A program made the position numbers and the translations under genes. Source: Acidocella sp. (GTDB taxonomy: Bacteria > Pseudomonadota > Alphaproteobacteria > Acetobacterales > Acetobacteraceae). From it: a DNA stretch of 64,000 nt. Shown here in pieces: positions 1 to 8,758 of the stretch. Each line of letters opens with the position of its first letter. The stretch's first letter is position 1. Under the pieces are notes generated by a model, which saw nothing but the letters and a program-made list of their open reading frames with translations, searched no databases and had not been told where the DNA came from. The DNA lies in assembly GCA_027308685.1 (NCBI GenBank), contig DAIDEE010000065.1, positions 21,476 through 85,475 of the forward strand, given 5' to 3'.

Positions 1-174
1 CTGTAACCCATATACGTCTTTCACATAACGTAAATCATCAATGATGACCGATTCTTCATCGAGCGACAGAACATTATCCTCACCTTTGTTATGCGAGAGA
101 TCAATCTGCAGATGCTCGTGAGCAAGTATCGGTCCATCGGATAATTCGACATCACCAAAAATGGTTCTGATCAA
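1..174 (-). CDS. Phosphotriesterase-family hydrolase, N-terminal part (runs off left edge)
   Basis: The minus strand is open from a TTG at 174 to the window edge, giving 58 residues. The stretch LAHEHLQIDLS, with His19 and His21, matches the HxH metal-binding motif near the N-terminus of phosphotriesterase/lactonase-family amidohydrolases, which hydrolyse esters or lactones with a binuclear metal centre. A GAGAGGG ribosome-binding sequence (183-189) sits 8 nt before the TTG, which decides this start; no in-frame ATG lies nearby. The rest of the protein, including the carboxylated lysine and remaining ligands, lies outside the window, so substrate and intactness cannot be judged. Family call is from motif recognition only. 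Confidence 0.6.
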   Translation of the reverse strand, partial: MIRTIFGDVELSDGPILAHEHLQIDLSHNKGEDNVLSLDEESVIIDDLRYVKDVYGLQ

Positions 175-1330
175 TCCTTGTACCCTCTCGTTTTCAAATG
201 ACAGGCCTTCGCACGCCCAGCACAAAAACATTGTGGCCAACAAGGTTTGTGGAACGTTGCCCAACAGACACTTGAAGCTCTACCGCCCGCTTTTGCCATC
301 CAGGCAAAATCTGTTCACATCGTCCACTCTCATTTCCCAGCTGGATAAATCCAGGCATCGACCATTATTTTTATCATAAGTCTTAAGGTTAAACTTTATC
401 GTGAGATGCGTCGCTGTTCAAACAGAGCACTTTTCACAAACCTCAGAAGTTCACACAGCGAACGATTGTTATATTATAAGGTTATTGAAGCATATTCTGC
501 CTGTCAATGGTTCACATCTCTATTTATTATTGGGCCTACAAAACCGGGCCGGAAATCATCCCGCCGATTCCGGTCACGCTACCAGAAATAAACGCCTTTT
601 TGGCGTTGCTGATAGCCACCAACATGCGGAGTGCCGGCGATCAGGCCAGTGTTGGTGAAACTGTCACTTTGGCTGGCATTGTTCAGAACGGCGTTAGTCT
701 GGGCGCTGTTGCAACAGCCACGCGGGCCGCATGAGCGCTGAAATACGGCAGAAGCGCACCCACAACAATCAACGGGAGGATGGAAACTCCGGTCCGCACT
801 ACGGTACGCAAATGCCACCGGCCTCTCTATTCGGCCGTGTATCGTATAAATTCCATTATGGATTCTTTTTTCGAGCGTCAAAGTCTAAGTTAATGAACCG
901 TTGACCATACCTTATTTGCAATAATTATGGTCGAAACAATGGCGATTTCCAGGCCGATACCCAGCGAAAACCTGGGCAATTACGGCTGATCAGCAACAAA
1001 TTAACAGCATTGAAATTTATCTGATATTTATGTTGTAAAATTGATACAATTCTCCAAATCGATCAAACGTCGTCCTACGAATGTGAATTTTCAATGCCCT
1101 GACGCTGGCCTGCGTGGAGGCATTACGGCTCGAACCCAATGATCGCCCCTGACCAGTCTAACATCGGGCTAAATCTGCCGTCTCGTTCCTAAGTTCACGT
1201 TTAGATAAAAAATGTGAAGGTCAACTAGGACTCTAGCCCCAAAACCATCATCTCGGCCTAATTCAAGGCGCTGACGCCAACCTCACAGGAAAGTGACGTC
1301 AACCCGTCCAGCACTTTACGTCGCGAAACA
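175..1330. other. Long intergenic region without a convincing gene
   Basis: About 1.1 kb with only short open frames on both strands and no recognisable protein family. On the minus strand around 640-810 a short hydrophobic stretch ending in an AHA-type cleavage site can be read, but the frame stops soon after and continues only in another frame, so at most it is a decayed exported peptide. The part from about 880 to 1290 is AT-richer and probably holds the promoter of the downstream transporter operon, although no strong -35/-10 pair was singled out. Confidence 0.4.
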
Positions 1331-1335
1331 TTGGA

Positions 1336-1426
1336 CCCCGCCCCTCGATGCTGCAATGCATCATTAAATTGTTGTTGCAGGCGGGGGTTTCATAAATCAT
1401 AATTTCTTTAGGGATCAAAGAATCCC
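1336..1426 (+). promoter_or_regulatory. Structured 5' leader of the ABC importer operon
   Basis: A two-part stem can form from CCCCGC (1336-1341) with GCGGGG (1381-1386) and CTGCAA (1351-1356) with TTGCAG (1375-1380), leaving a 9-nt bulge on the 5' side. Just downstream, TTCTTT (1404-1409) can pair with AAAGAA (1417-1422), while the overlapping GGGAT (1411-1415) can instead pair with ATCCC (1422-1426); these two small hairpins exclude each other. The region ends 20 nt before the ATG at 1447 and before its GAGAGGA ribosome-binding site. This could be an RNA regulatory leader, but no known riboswitch class was recognised. Confidence 0.35.
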
Positions 1427-1446
1427 AAAACACGAGAGGAAATACC

Positions 1447-2718
1447 ATGAAACAAACATCCAAACGCCGGGTGATACGGGCTCTTGGCGCGTTAGCAGCC
1501 ACCACGGCGCTCACCGCCATAGCCATGCAGCCTGTTCGTGCCGACACGCCGGCACCCATTGAAATCGGTATCACTGCCTCGCTTTCCACCATTCCAGGTG
1601 CTGCCATTGCCAATGCCGCCAAGCTCGCCATAGCCGACATTAACGCCAAAGGCGGCGTGAACGGACACCCGCTGGCGCTGGTGATCGAAGATAATCAGAC
1701 GTCTGCCACCAATGCAGTCAGTTCGTTTCAACGCATGGTCAACCAGGACCATGTTGTTGCGGTCGTCGGTACGTGGATTTCTGAAGTCGCACTGGCGCTG
1801 GAACCATGGTCGGCGCGGCTGCACATGCCGTTCCTGGTTACGGGGGCCGCCAGCAACGATATCTCAGCTTTCGTCCACAAGGATTACGCCGCCCATAAAT
1901 ACGTCTTTCATGCTTATTTTCCGTCAGCCTTCCTGGCTGAAGGCGTATGTGACCTCGCCCATGATGTGCTGGCGGATCAGTTGCACATGAAATCCGCGGT
2001 CGTGATCAGCGAAGACGCCGCCTGGACCAAACCCCTGGATGCCGGCTATGCCGGTTGCCTGCCCGGTGCCGGACTGAAGGTTCTCAAAGAGATCCGGTTC
2101 TCGCCCGACACCGCCGATTTTACGCCGATCTTCCAGCAGGCCGAGGCGCTAAACCCAGACATTATTATCTCCGGCTGGGCACATGTTGGCGTGCAACCCA
2201 CCGTACAATGGGCTGATCAAAAAGTACCGGTGCCACTGGCGGGCATTAATGCCCAAGCCGGCAGTTCGGCCTTCTGGAAGGCCACCAATGGTGGAACCGA
2301 GGGAGTGATCACCACCAGCACCTCAGCACCTGGTGTGGCCAACACGCCGCTCACAATTCCCTTCACCGACGAATACCAAAAAGCCTATGGCATCTCGCCA
2401 GCTTACTCGGCGTACTCGACCTATGACGCGATCCTGGCGCTGGCCACCGCGATGCAAGCCGAACATTCAACCAAACCGGATGCCATTGTCGCTGGATTGG
2501 AAAAAACCGACATCACCGGCACGCAGGGCCGTATTACGTTCCTCGGGCAGTCATCACCCTACACCCACGCCTTGCGCTTTGGCCCGGGCTACGTGACGGG
2601 TGTGGCCATTCAATGGCAAAGCGGCACACAAAAATGCATCTGGCCAGCCAACCTTGCAAACGCCAAGCCAGAATTCCCGGGCTTTGTGAAGCTGCCCAAA
2701 CTGGCCTCCGCAAACTAA
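1447..2718 (+). CDS. Branched-chain amino acid-type ABC transporter substrate-binding protein
   Basis: A 423-residue periplasmic binding protein of the LivK/type 1 fold. Residues 1-32 form a signal peptide with a basic start (KRR) and an alanine-rich core ending near VRAD. The mature part opens with IEIGITASLST, followed by AKLAIADINAKGGVNG and LALVIEDNQTS, the usual N-lobe sequence of this family. GAGAGGA lies 5 nt upstream of the ATG. It heads a co-directional operon with two LivH/LivM-type permeases and a fused ATPase. The ligand cannot be told from sequence; relatives bind amino acids, amides, urea or aromatic acids. Confidence 0.9.
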   Translation: MKQTSKRRVIRALGALAATTALTAIAMQPVRADTPAPIEIGITASLSTIPGAAIANAAKLAIADINAKGGVNGHPLALVIEDNQTSATNAVSSFQRMVNQDHVVAVVGTWISEVALALEPWSARLHMPFLVTGAASNDISAFVHKDYAAHKYVFHAYFPSAFLAEGVCDLAHDVLADQLHMKSAVVISEDAAWTKPLDAGYAGCLPGAGLKVLKEIRFSPDTADFTPIFQQAEALNPDIIISGWAHVGVQPTVQWADQKVPVPLAGINAQAGSSAFWKATNGGTEGVITTSTSAPGVANTPLTIPFTDEYQKAYGISPAYSAYSTYDAILALATAMQAEHSTKPDAIVAGLEKTDITGTQGRITFLGQSSPYTHALRFGPGYVTGVAIQWQSGTQKCIWPANLANAKPEFPGFVKLPKLASAN

Positions 2719-2733
2719 ACTGGCGTGCACCGC

Positions 2734-2768
2734 TTTACGGCAGAGCGTTCTTCGCGCTCTGCCGTAAA
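2734..2768 (+). terminator. Strong intercistronic hairpin after the binding-protein gene
   Basis: TTTACGGCAGAGCG (2734-2747) and its exact reverse complement (2755-2768) form a 14-bp perfect stem with a 7-nt loop, only 15 nt after the stop codon of the binding-protein gene. No long U-run follows directly. Such hairpins between binding-protein and permease genes commonly stabilise the upstream message or attenuate transcription, giving more binding protein than permease. The placement suits that role here. Confidence 0.7.
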
Positions 2769-2815
2769 TACGGCTCTTTGGTCTAGCCACGCTTACACTC
2801 AGCGGAGTTTTCCGG

Positions 2816-3694
2816 TTGATGTTAATTCTGCAAATTCTGATCGATGGCTTTGCGATCAGTGCACTCTACGCTTTGGGTGCACTAGGATTTACGCTGATCT
2901 TCGGCGTCTCTGGCGTGCTCAATCTGGCGCATGGCGCGGTACTGGTCACCAGCGCGATGGTGGCCTGGTATGTCGGCACCAATGAAGCCGCCGGCGCTCT
3001 GGCCGGTGCTGCCAGCGGTATAGTGGCCGGCGTAATCACCTCCTTTGTCACCTACGCCGTGGTGGTACGCCCTATCCAACGTTCCAAAGCCATCCCTGAG
3101 GTTGAGCGCGAGCTGTTTGTTCTGACCGGCACATTATTGTGGGGCGTAATGCTGCAAATTGGGCTCGGCTATATTTTTACCACCACACCCGTCACGGTGC
3201 ATCAACTTGTATCAGGAACCGTGAATATATTGGGTGTCAGAACGCCTACAAATGAAATCCTGATCGCGGTCATTTCATGGCTGACACTTGGCCTGTTGTG
3301 GCTGCTGGTCAACCGCACACCGGCGGGCAAGCGGTTGCTGGCGGCCTCGATCAATCCGCGCGGCCTCACACTTATGGGGGTTGAACTCGACCAGGTTCAT
3401 CTGCTCGCCTGGGGAATTTACGGCGTCATCGCCGGAATTGCGGGCGTGCTGCTCGGCAGCTTTCTAGGAACCAGCTCCGCCTATATTCCCGCCCTCACTG
3501 GCACCGCCTTTTCAATCGTTGTCCTGGGTGGTTTAGGCAGCGTGACCGGAACGGTTATTGCGGCGTACGTGGTCGGCTACATCGAAACACTGACCGCCTA
3601 TCTCATTTCGCCCTCACTGCGCGCGGTGCCGGCGCTAATTTTGCTGGTGCTCGTATTGTATTTTCGCCCACAGGGCATTCTGGGGCGCCGATGA
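2816..3694 (+). CDS. LivH-type branched-chain ABC transporter permease
   Basis: A 292-residue, strongly hydrophobic inner-membrane protein. The N-terminal ILIDGFAISALYALGALGFT and FGVSGVLNLAHGA, and the later VVLGGLGSVTGTVIAAYVVG, are typical of LivH-family permeases, which form half of the membrane channel. The start is TTG (2816) or the adjacent ATG (2819); GGAG at 2804-2807 fits either, with spacing of 8 or 11 nt. It overlaps the next permease gene by 4 nt (ATGA), showing translational coupling within the operon begun at 1447. Confidence 0.9.
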   Translation: MMLILQILIDGFAISALYALGALGFTLIFGVSGVLNLAHGAVLVTSAMVAWYVGTNEAAGALAGAASGIVAGVITSFVTYAVVVRPIQRSKAIPEVERELFVLTGTLLWGVMLQIGLGYIFTTTPVTVHQLVSGTVNILGVRTPTNEILIAVISWLTLGLLWLLVNRTPAGKRLLAASINPRGLTLMGVELDQVHLLAWGIYGVIAGIAGVLLGSFLGTSSAYIPALTGTAFSIVVLGGLGSVTGTVIAAYVVGYIETLTAYLISPSLRAVPALILLVLVLYFRPQGILGRR

Positions 3695-4602
3695 AAAATC
3701 AACGTATCATTGTTGCGATCGTACTCTTAGCCCTGGCGGCAGCGCCCTGGATCGGCATCTCCGACTACATCATTGGCGTCCTAACAATGATCTGTTTTTA
3801 CGGCGTGTTTGCCATGTCGTGGGATCTGCTCTTTGGCTATGCCGGGGAAGTTAATTTCGGCCCATCATTTCTTATCGGGCTAGGAGCCTACGGGGCTGGC
3901 CTCGCCGACGCCGACCTTGGCTTGCCCTTGCCGCTATGCGTGGCGCTGGGCACACTAGCGGCTGTTCTAGGCGGCTTGCTGCTGGCGATCCCGGCGTTGC
4001 GTCTGCGCGGCCCCTATTTCGGCTTGATCACCTTAGTCGCTGTTTTGCTGCTGCAGGACGCAATCGTGATTTTTGCCGGGACTACGGGCGGCGAAATCGG
4101 ATTGTCGGTACCCGATATTTTATCGGTCAATGCCACGGTGAATTTTTATTATGCCCTCGGGTTGCTGGTGATTGCGGGAACAGTCCTTCTGACCGTTGCC
4201 AATTCTTCATTTGGCCTGATTTTGCAGGCCGCCGGGCAAGATGCGATTGAGGCACAGGCTCTGGGGTTCAATGTGGTCAAATATAAAATCGCGGCATTTG
4301 TGCTCAGCGCGTTTTTCTCAGGCCTGGCAGGTGCCATGCTGGTGTTCTACCTCGGCACCGCCTCAGTCGATGCGATGGTGGACATCGCGGTTGGCATTCA
4401 GGTGATCATCGCCGCAGTTTTGGGCGGACGCCGGACCATCATCGGCCCCGTTCTGGGTGCAGCATTTCTGATCGGTGCCGGAGAGATTTTACGCCCGCTT
4501 GGCCAAGTCTCCGGTGTGGTTGTCGCTGCAGTAGCGCTTGGCACGATTCTAATTTTCCCCAATGGATTTTTGGGATTATTGCGCGGGCGGCACAGCGCAT
4601 GA
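3691..4602 (+). CDS. LivM-type branched-chain ABC transporter permease
   Basis: A 303-residue membrane protein with about eight or more hydrophobic segments. MSWDLLFGYAGEVNFGPS and the LPALRLRGPYFGLITLV-like stretch (PALRLRGPYFGLITL) are hallmarks of LivM permeases; near the C-terminus GRRTIIGPVLGAAF precedes the last membrane segment. It should pair with the LivH-type partner encoded just upstream. The gene overlaps both neighbours by 4 nt (ATGA junctions), so all transport components are translationally coupled. Confidence 0.9.
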   Translation: MKNQRIIVAIVLLALAAAPWIGISDYIIGVLTMICFYGVFAMSWDLLFGYAGEVNFGPSFLIGLGAYGAGLADADLGLPLPLCVALGTLAAVLGGLLLAIPALRLRGPYFGLITLVAVLLLQDAIVIFAGTTGGEIGLSVPDILSVNATVNFYYALGLLVIAGTVLLTVANSSFGLILQAAGQDAIEAQALGFNVVKYKIAAFVLSAFFSGLAGAMLVFYLGTASVDAMVDIAVGIQVIIAAVLGGRRTIIGPVLGAAFLIGAGEILRPLGQVSGVVVAAVALGTILIFPNGFLGLLRGRHSA

Positions 4603-6068
4603 CGGGGCTGCTTGAAATCTCTGGCCTGACGAAACGTTTCGGCGGCTTGGTCGCCGTCAATGACGTATCATTCGACGTGCGGCCTGGTGAAATTCTTGGC
4701 CTCATCGGCCCCAATGGCTCGGGCAAATCCACCGTCATGAAGCTCATCATGGGGATTGAGCGCCCGAACGCTGGCAAAGTGCGGCTCAATGGCGTTAATC
4801 TCGCCGGCCGGCCCACGTATGAGATTGCCCGGGCCGGAATTGGCATCGTATTTCAACACTCCCGCCCGCTACACCGCCAGACGGTATTGCAGAATATTCT
4901 ACTGGGCTTACTACCTGACCGCCTGACCGCCATGCGTGCTGGCGCGGACGCCATCGCGCACGCCACCGCCATCGCTGGGCGCGTAGGGCTAGGGCACGTA
5001 CTGCAATGCCTGCCAGCAACATTGCCATTCGCCGACCTACGCCGCATGGAGCTGGCAAAAGCCATAGCCCGGAATCCGCTGGTGGTTCTAATCGACGAGC
5101 CATTCGCCGGACTAACCTCAGGCGAAGTGAAAGATTTCTCTGACCTGATCGTAAGCTTTCGCGATGAAGGCCGCGCCGTTCTACTGGTGGACCATAATGT
5201 AAAATCAGTTGCCGCCATGGTTGACCGCGTGATCGCACTGTATCTCGGCGAGATCATTGCGCAGGGACATGCCGCAGATGTTATGGCTGATGAAACTGTC
5301 CGACGCGTTTACCTCGGCGGCGGCATCACCACCCACGAACGGCCGGTGGCTATTTTTGCAAATACGCAACCAATCCTGGCAGTAAAAGATCTTTCAGTTT
5401 TCTATGGTAAAGCACAAGCACTTGAAAAAGTTGACCTTACCCTGCATCCAGGCGAATTTGTTTCTGTTGTCGGGTTAAATGGCGCGGGTAAAACCACCTT
5501 GTTCAATGCAATCTCGGGGTTTGTGGCGTACGACGGCGCCATTCACTGGCAAGGCCGCGCAAGGACAGGTCAATCCGCTGCCGCCATCGCCCGCGCCGGG
5601 CTCGTACACTGCCCCGAGACCCGTGAATTATTCGGGGACATGAGTGTTGCGGAAAATATCGCGCTAGGCGGACAATTTTTGCCAGGCCCTGAACGGCTTG
5701 AGCGACAAGCTTGGCTGTTCGAGCTTTTCCCGATTCTCAAAGCCCGGTTGCAACAATCCGCACGTACGCTCTCCGGCGGCGAGCAGCAAATGCTCGCCAT
5801 AGCACGCGCGTTGATGATGAATCCGCAGTTACTAATTCTCGACGAACCAACCCTGGGTCTTGCACCCGTGATTCTCGGGCAACTTTCCGATGCGCTGAAA
5901 TATTTGCGCGAACAAACCAACATCACCATTCTCCTGGGCGAGCAAAACGTCACCTTCGCGCTCCCCCACGCTGACCGGGTATATGTGCTGGAACACGGAA
6001 GGATGATCTGGGAGGGCACACCCACACGCTTTGCCGGTGAGATGGCTGAGAATTTTCTGCAGGCATAA
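4599..6068 (+). CDS. Fused LivG-LivF ABC transporter ATPase
   Basis: A 489-residue protein holding two complete nucleotide-binding domains that are usually separate subunits. The LivG-like half (about 1-245) has Walker A GPNGSGKST (37-45) and Walker B LIDEP (164-168). Its signature is degenerate: TLPFADLRRM (141-150) in place of the usual LS(Y/G)GQQRR form. The LivF-like half (about 255-489) has Walker A GLNGAGKTT (292-300), an intact LSGGEQQ signature (391-397) and LILDEPTLGL (412-421). A fusion fixes a 1:1 ATPase ratio and may give one canonical and one weak ATP site. It closes the operon started at 1447. Confidence 0.9.
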   Translation: MTGLLEISGLTKRFGGLVAVNDVSFDVRPGEILGLIGPNGSGKSTVMKLIMGIERPNAGKVRLNGVNLAGRPTYEIARAGIGIVFQHSRPLHRQTVLQNILLGLLPDRLTAMRAGADAIAHATAIAGRVGLGHVLQCLPATLPFADLRRMELAKAIARNPLVVLIDEPFAGLTSGEVKDFSDLIVSFRDEGRAVLLVDHNVKSVAAMVDRVIALYLGEIIAQGHAADVMADETVRRVYLGGGITTHERPVAIFANTQPILAVKDLSVFYGKAQALEKVDLTLHPGEFVSVVGLNGAGKTTLFNAISGFVAYDGAIHWQGRARTGQSAAAIARAGLVHCPETRELFGDMSVAENIALGGQFLPGPERLERQAWLFELFPILKARLQQSARTLSGGEQQMLAIARALMMNPQLLILDEPTLGLAPVILGQLSDALKYLREQTNITILLGEQNVTFALPHADRVYVLEHGRMIWEGTPTRFAGEMAENFLQA

Positions 6069-6163
6069 ACCCTGACCTCAACGGGGAGAACATCAGATTA
6101 ACCACGAGTGGTCTGGTGTTCCGGCCTCCATCATCAGGTGCCGCAAGGCCTGGATTTGATTTA

Positions 6164-6206
6164 TGTCAATGCGACGTACAATTTTGACCGTCAATTTATC
6201 TTGACA
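6164..6206 (+). promoter_or_regulatory. PpsR/CrtJ-like operator cluster before the bchE relic
   Basis: CGTC-N10-GACA at 6189-6206 differs by one base from the TGTC-N10-GACA (TGT-N12-ACA) palindrome bound by the photosynthesis repressor PpsR/CrtJ. A second TGT...ACA pair with an 11-nt gap lies at 6164-6180. TTGAC-C-GTCAA (6184-6194) is an additional perfect inverted repeat. The cluster ends 17 nt before the ATG of the bchE remnant, where such an operator would be expected. Binding is inferred from the consensus only. Confidence 0.4.
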
Positions 6207-6223
6207 TTTGGAATGACGTCACA

Positions 6224-6620
6224 ATGCGCATTCTTCTCATTCATCCAAATTATCACTCGGGTGGCGCCGATCCGTTTTGTGCAGTTTATACTCAAACGTC
6301 TGCCGCCATATCTTGCCGCCAAAATGCTGGTATCAGCCATCCGTCGTCATGCCTGGACATTTGTCGGCTCTGGTCGCTTCAAAACCTACACAGTCATACC
6401 GATCATCCTCGAAATTGCCGCGAACCCTTTGTGTAGTGCGCATCCAACCAACGAACCCGCCTGTTTCTGGCACGTCGCGGTCTTTCAAAGGCTATTCCAG
6501 GTTCTCATCTCCCCCCGTTCCACTGTGGTGGAAACAGAATGTGAATCCGCCGGATGTGATTGCTGCCGCTTTGTTGTTAATTGGCCCGGGCGCCGCGGCA
6601 TCACTGCTTTGATTGTTTAA
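6224..6620 (+). pseudogene. Relic fusion of bchE 5' end and bchJ 3' end
   Basis: The ATG at 6224 begins MRILLIHPNYHSGGA, the highly conserved first 15 residues of BchE, the anaerobic Mg-protoporphyrin monomethyl ester cyclase, where GAE would normally follow. From about 6270 the sequence continues in a different frame (ending TAA at 6618-6620) with RFVQFILKRLPPYLAAKM, RRHAWTFVGSGRF, EIAANPLC, WHVAVFQRLFQVLI and VVETECESAG. That order matches the C-terminal V4R domain of BchJ, the bacteriochlorophyll 4-vinyl reductase-associated protein. Nearly all of bchE and the start of bchJ are gone, and the join is out of frame, so nothing functional can be made. bchE and bchJ are adjacent in known photosynthesis clusters, so one internal deletion explains the junction. 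Confidence 0.75.
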
Positions 6621-6869
6621 CCTCGTTATGCGGGGGTAGGTCGTTTACTGCTACCCTCACAGCACAATATTCTCTCATACTGCGCGGTTCCCGAGCCTGC
6701 CATCACAGCACGGCGGCATTAAAGTAATACGGCACTCGCGAAAATCATTGGCAATACCTCCGAACTAATGCTTCAGCAAAGCGATGCCCCGGCACAAACA
6801 ATGACCCCGGATTCGCCAAACGCGACGTACCAAGCTGAGATGCAACGGAAGCTCATGGCGCGCCAAAAC

Positions 6870-8741
6870 CTACTTCAGAAACCCAGTTGAGATCCATGGC
6901 ACCGCGGCAACGATAATCAAACCTCCCAGCAACGCGCCTAGATACGGCCAGATACGGCGGAGCCCTTCATCTGGACTGATCCGTGCAATCGAACTTGCCG
7001 CGTAATAGCCAAGGCCGAAAGGCGGTGCGAACAGGCCAATGCCCATGGCCAGCACCAGCACAATCGCGTAATGTACTTGATTGACACCAAAACTCACCGC
7101 AATCGGAAATAGCAATGGTCCGAAAAGCACCATCGCGGGAATTCCTTCAAGCACACTACCGAGAAAAACCATCACCACGATCGTCGCAGCCAAAAATCCA
7201 TACCGCCCACCGGGAACTTGTCCGAGGAAGGTAGCAATCGCCTGCGAAAAATTCGACTGTGTGAGCGCCCAGCCCATCGCCGTGGCGCATCCGATAATGA
7301 ATAAAACAGCGCCGGCAAGCGACGCCGTTTCGACCAGCATAGGATAAAGCCGATGCCACTCGAAACGCCGATAAATCAACAACCCAACCATCAGGCTGTA
7401 AGCAACGCCGATGGTGGAAACTTCGGTGGCAGTCGCAACCCCATCCATCACAGCAAAACGGATAACAAAGGGTAATGCCAATGCTGGCAAAGCCAAAACA
7501 AGACGGTACAAAATCGTTTTCAATTTGGCGCGTGGGGGTAAATTTGTATCCGTCGCCGTGCGCCACCGCGCCACGAATGCCAGCGCCAGTGCTAGCACGA
7601 TGCCAGGCAACAGTCCGCCCGTAAACAAGGCCGCCATCGAAACACCGGTTACAGAGCCGATAATAATCAGCACGATGGAGGGCGGTATGGTTTCAGCCAT
7701 GGCGCCGGAGGTGGCCAGCAAAGCCACGATCTCACCAGGGTGTATATCACGGCGTTTCATTTCAGGGATCAGTACCGGTGCGACCGCAGCCAGATCAGCC
7801 GTCTTGGCTCCTGAGATGCCCGACACCAAAAGTACCGCTGCCAGAAGCACATATGACAACCCACCCCTTACATGGCCAAGCGCCGCACTTAAAAATTCAA
7901 CGATATATGCTGCCATACGGGTGGAAACGATGAGATGACCCAGCAAAATAAATAGCGGGATCGCAAGCAGAATAACTGCGCTCATACCCTGGTCCATCGC
8001 CCCGGCCACCACCGCCAACGGGGTGGTGCTCGTGTCAAGCAGATAAGCAATGGTGCATAGGCCAAAGCAAAAGGCTATTGGCACCCCACTCAGAACACCC
8101 GCCGCCAGTAATACCACAAAAAATACAATAAGATTATCATTGCCTATGGCCATCAGCACCGGCGAAGCAAAATAAAGCGCCGCGGCAACAACCAAGAGAA
8201 TACTGAATGCTGCAAATATATCCCGCGGCGCGAACCTGGCTAGCCTTAATATAGCTGCCAGAATCATCATCGTGATTCCCACAGGCATGGCGGCAGCACG
8301 ATATGTATCTGGCAGGCCTAATACGGGCGTCTGCACATTCCATTGGTTAACAGCATAACCGATGGCTGGATTAAGGAGTAACACCAAAAACAAAATGGGA
8401 GCCAACAGGCCCAGCGCATTCAAACGCGGTTGCCAGACTTTCGGGGCCAACCCGACCAAGGTCGTCATCCGCATATGTTCGCGCCGACGCAGCGCCCCGG
8501 CTGCACCAAACATGGTAAGCCAGAGAAAACACGTGGTGATCAGCTCGTCGGTCCACTCCAGCGGATGGTTGAACACAAAGCGGGCCATCACGCCGGTAAA
8601 ATTCATCACCACCTCAGCCACCACCAGAGCCGCAGCGGGGGCATCAACCAGCCAGCCAAAAGCATGATCGATCCGCCGCAAATATGCATTAGCAATTTTG
8701 GTTGGTGGATCGACATGGCCGGGCAAAATTTGCCCAGCCAT
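6870..8741 (-). CDS. TRAP transporter fused small-large permease (DctQM)
   Basis: A 623-residue membrane protein joining the DctQ small permease (about 1-200; four membrane segments, with the NHPLEWTDELITTCFLWLTMFG stretch read as NHPLEWTDELITTCF) to the DctM large permease (about 210-623). The DctM part shows MDQGMSAVILLAIPLFILLG, SGISGAKTADLAAVAPVLIP and FAPPFGLGYY. It takes up substrate with Na+ or H+ using the binding protein encoded just upstream. The start at 8741 is chosen because GGAGG (8750-8754) lies 8 nt before it; ATG at 8759, overlapping the stop of the binding-protein gene, is an alternative. It is the last gene of the minus-strand operon from 12409. Confidence 0.88.
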   Translation of the reverse strand: MAGQILPGHVDPPTKIANAYLRRIDHAFGWLVDAPAAALVVAEVVMNFTGVMARFVFNHPLEWTDELITTCFLWLTMFGAAGALRRREHMRMTTLVGLAPKVWQPRLNALGLLAPILFLVLLLNPAIGYAVNQWNVQTPVLGLPDTYRAAAMPVGITMMILAAILRLARFAPRDIFAAFSILLVVAAALYFASPVLMAIGNDNLIVFFVVLLAAGVLSGVPIAFCFGLCTIAYLLDTSTTPLAVVAGAMDQGMSAVILLAIPLFILLGHLIVSTRMAAYIVEFLSAALGHVRGGLSYVLLAAVLLVSGISGAKTADLAAVAPVLIPEMKRRDIHPGEIVALLATSGAMAETIPPSIVLIIIGSVTGVSMAALFTGGLLPGIVLALALAFVARWRTATDTNLPPRAKLKTILYRLVLALPALALPFVIRFAVMDGVATATEVSTIGVAYSLMVGLLIYRRFEWHRLYPMLVETASLAGAVLFIIGCATAMGWALTQSNFSQAIATFLGQVPGGRYGFLAATIVVMVFLGSVLEGIPAMVLFGPLLFPIAVSFGVNQVHYAIVLVLAMGIGLFAPPFGLGYYAASSIARISPDEGLRRIWPYLGALLGGLIIVAAVPWISTGFLK

Positions 8742-8758
8742 TAACATATCCTCCAACA

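Noticed and set aside
579..881. 100-codon minus-strand frame and a signal-peptide-like stretch near 720-800
   Set aside because: The hydrophobic stretch and the longer frame lie in different reading frames and neither resembles a family; not supported as a gene.
1120..1160. GGTTCGAGCC-like sequence on the minus strand resembling a tRNA T-arm
   Set aside because: The flanking bases do not form the T-stem or an acceptor stem, and no D- or anticodon arm is present; it is only a small hairpin.
6108..6269. Possible N-terminal extension of the bchJ relic in the same frame
   Set aside because: This part covers the operator region and bchE start and shows no BchJ-like sequence; the open frame there is accidental.
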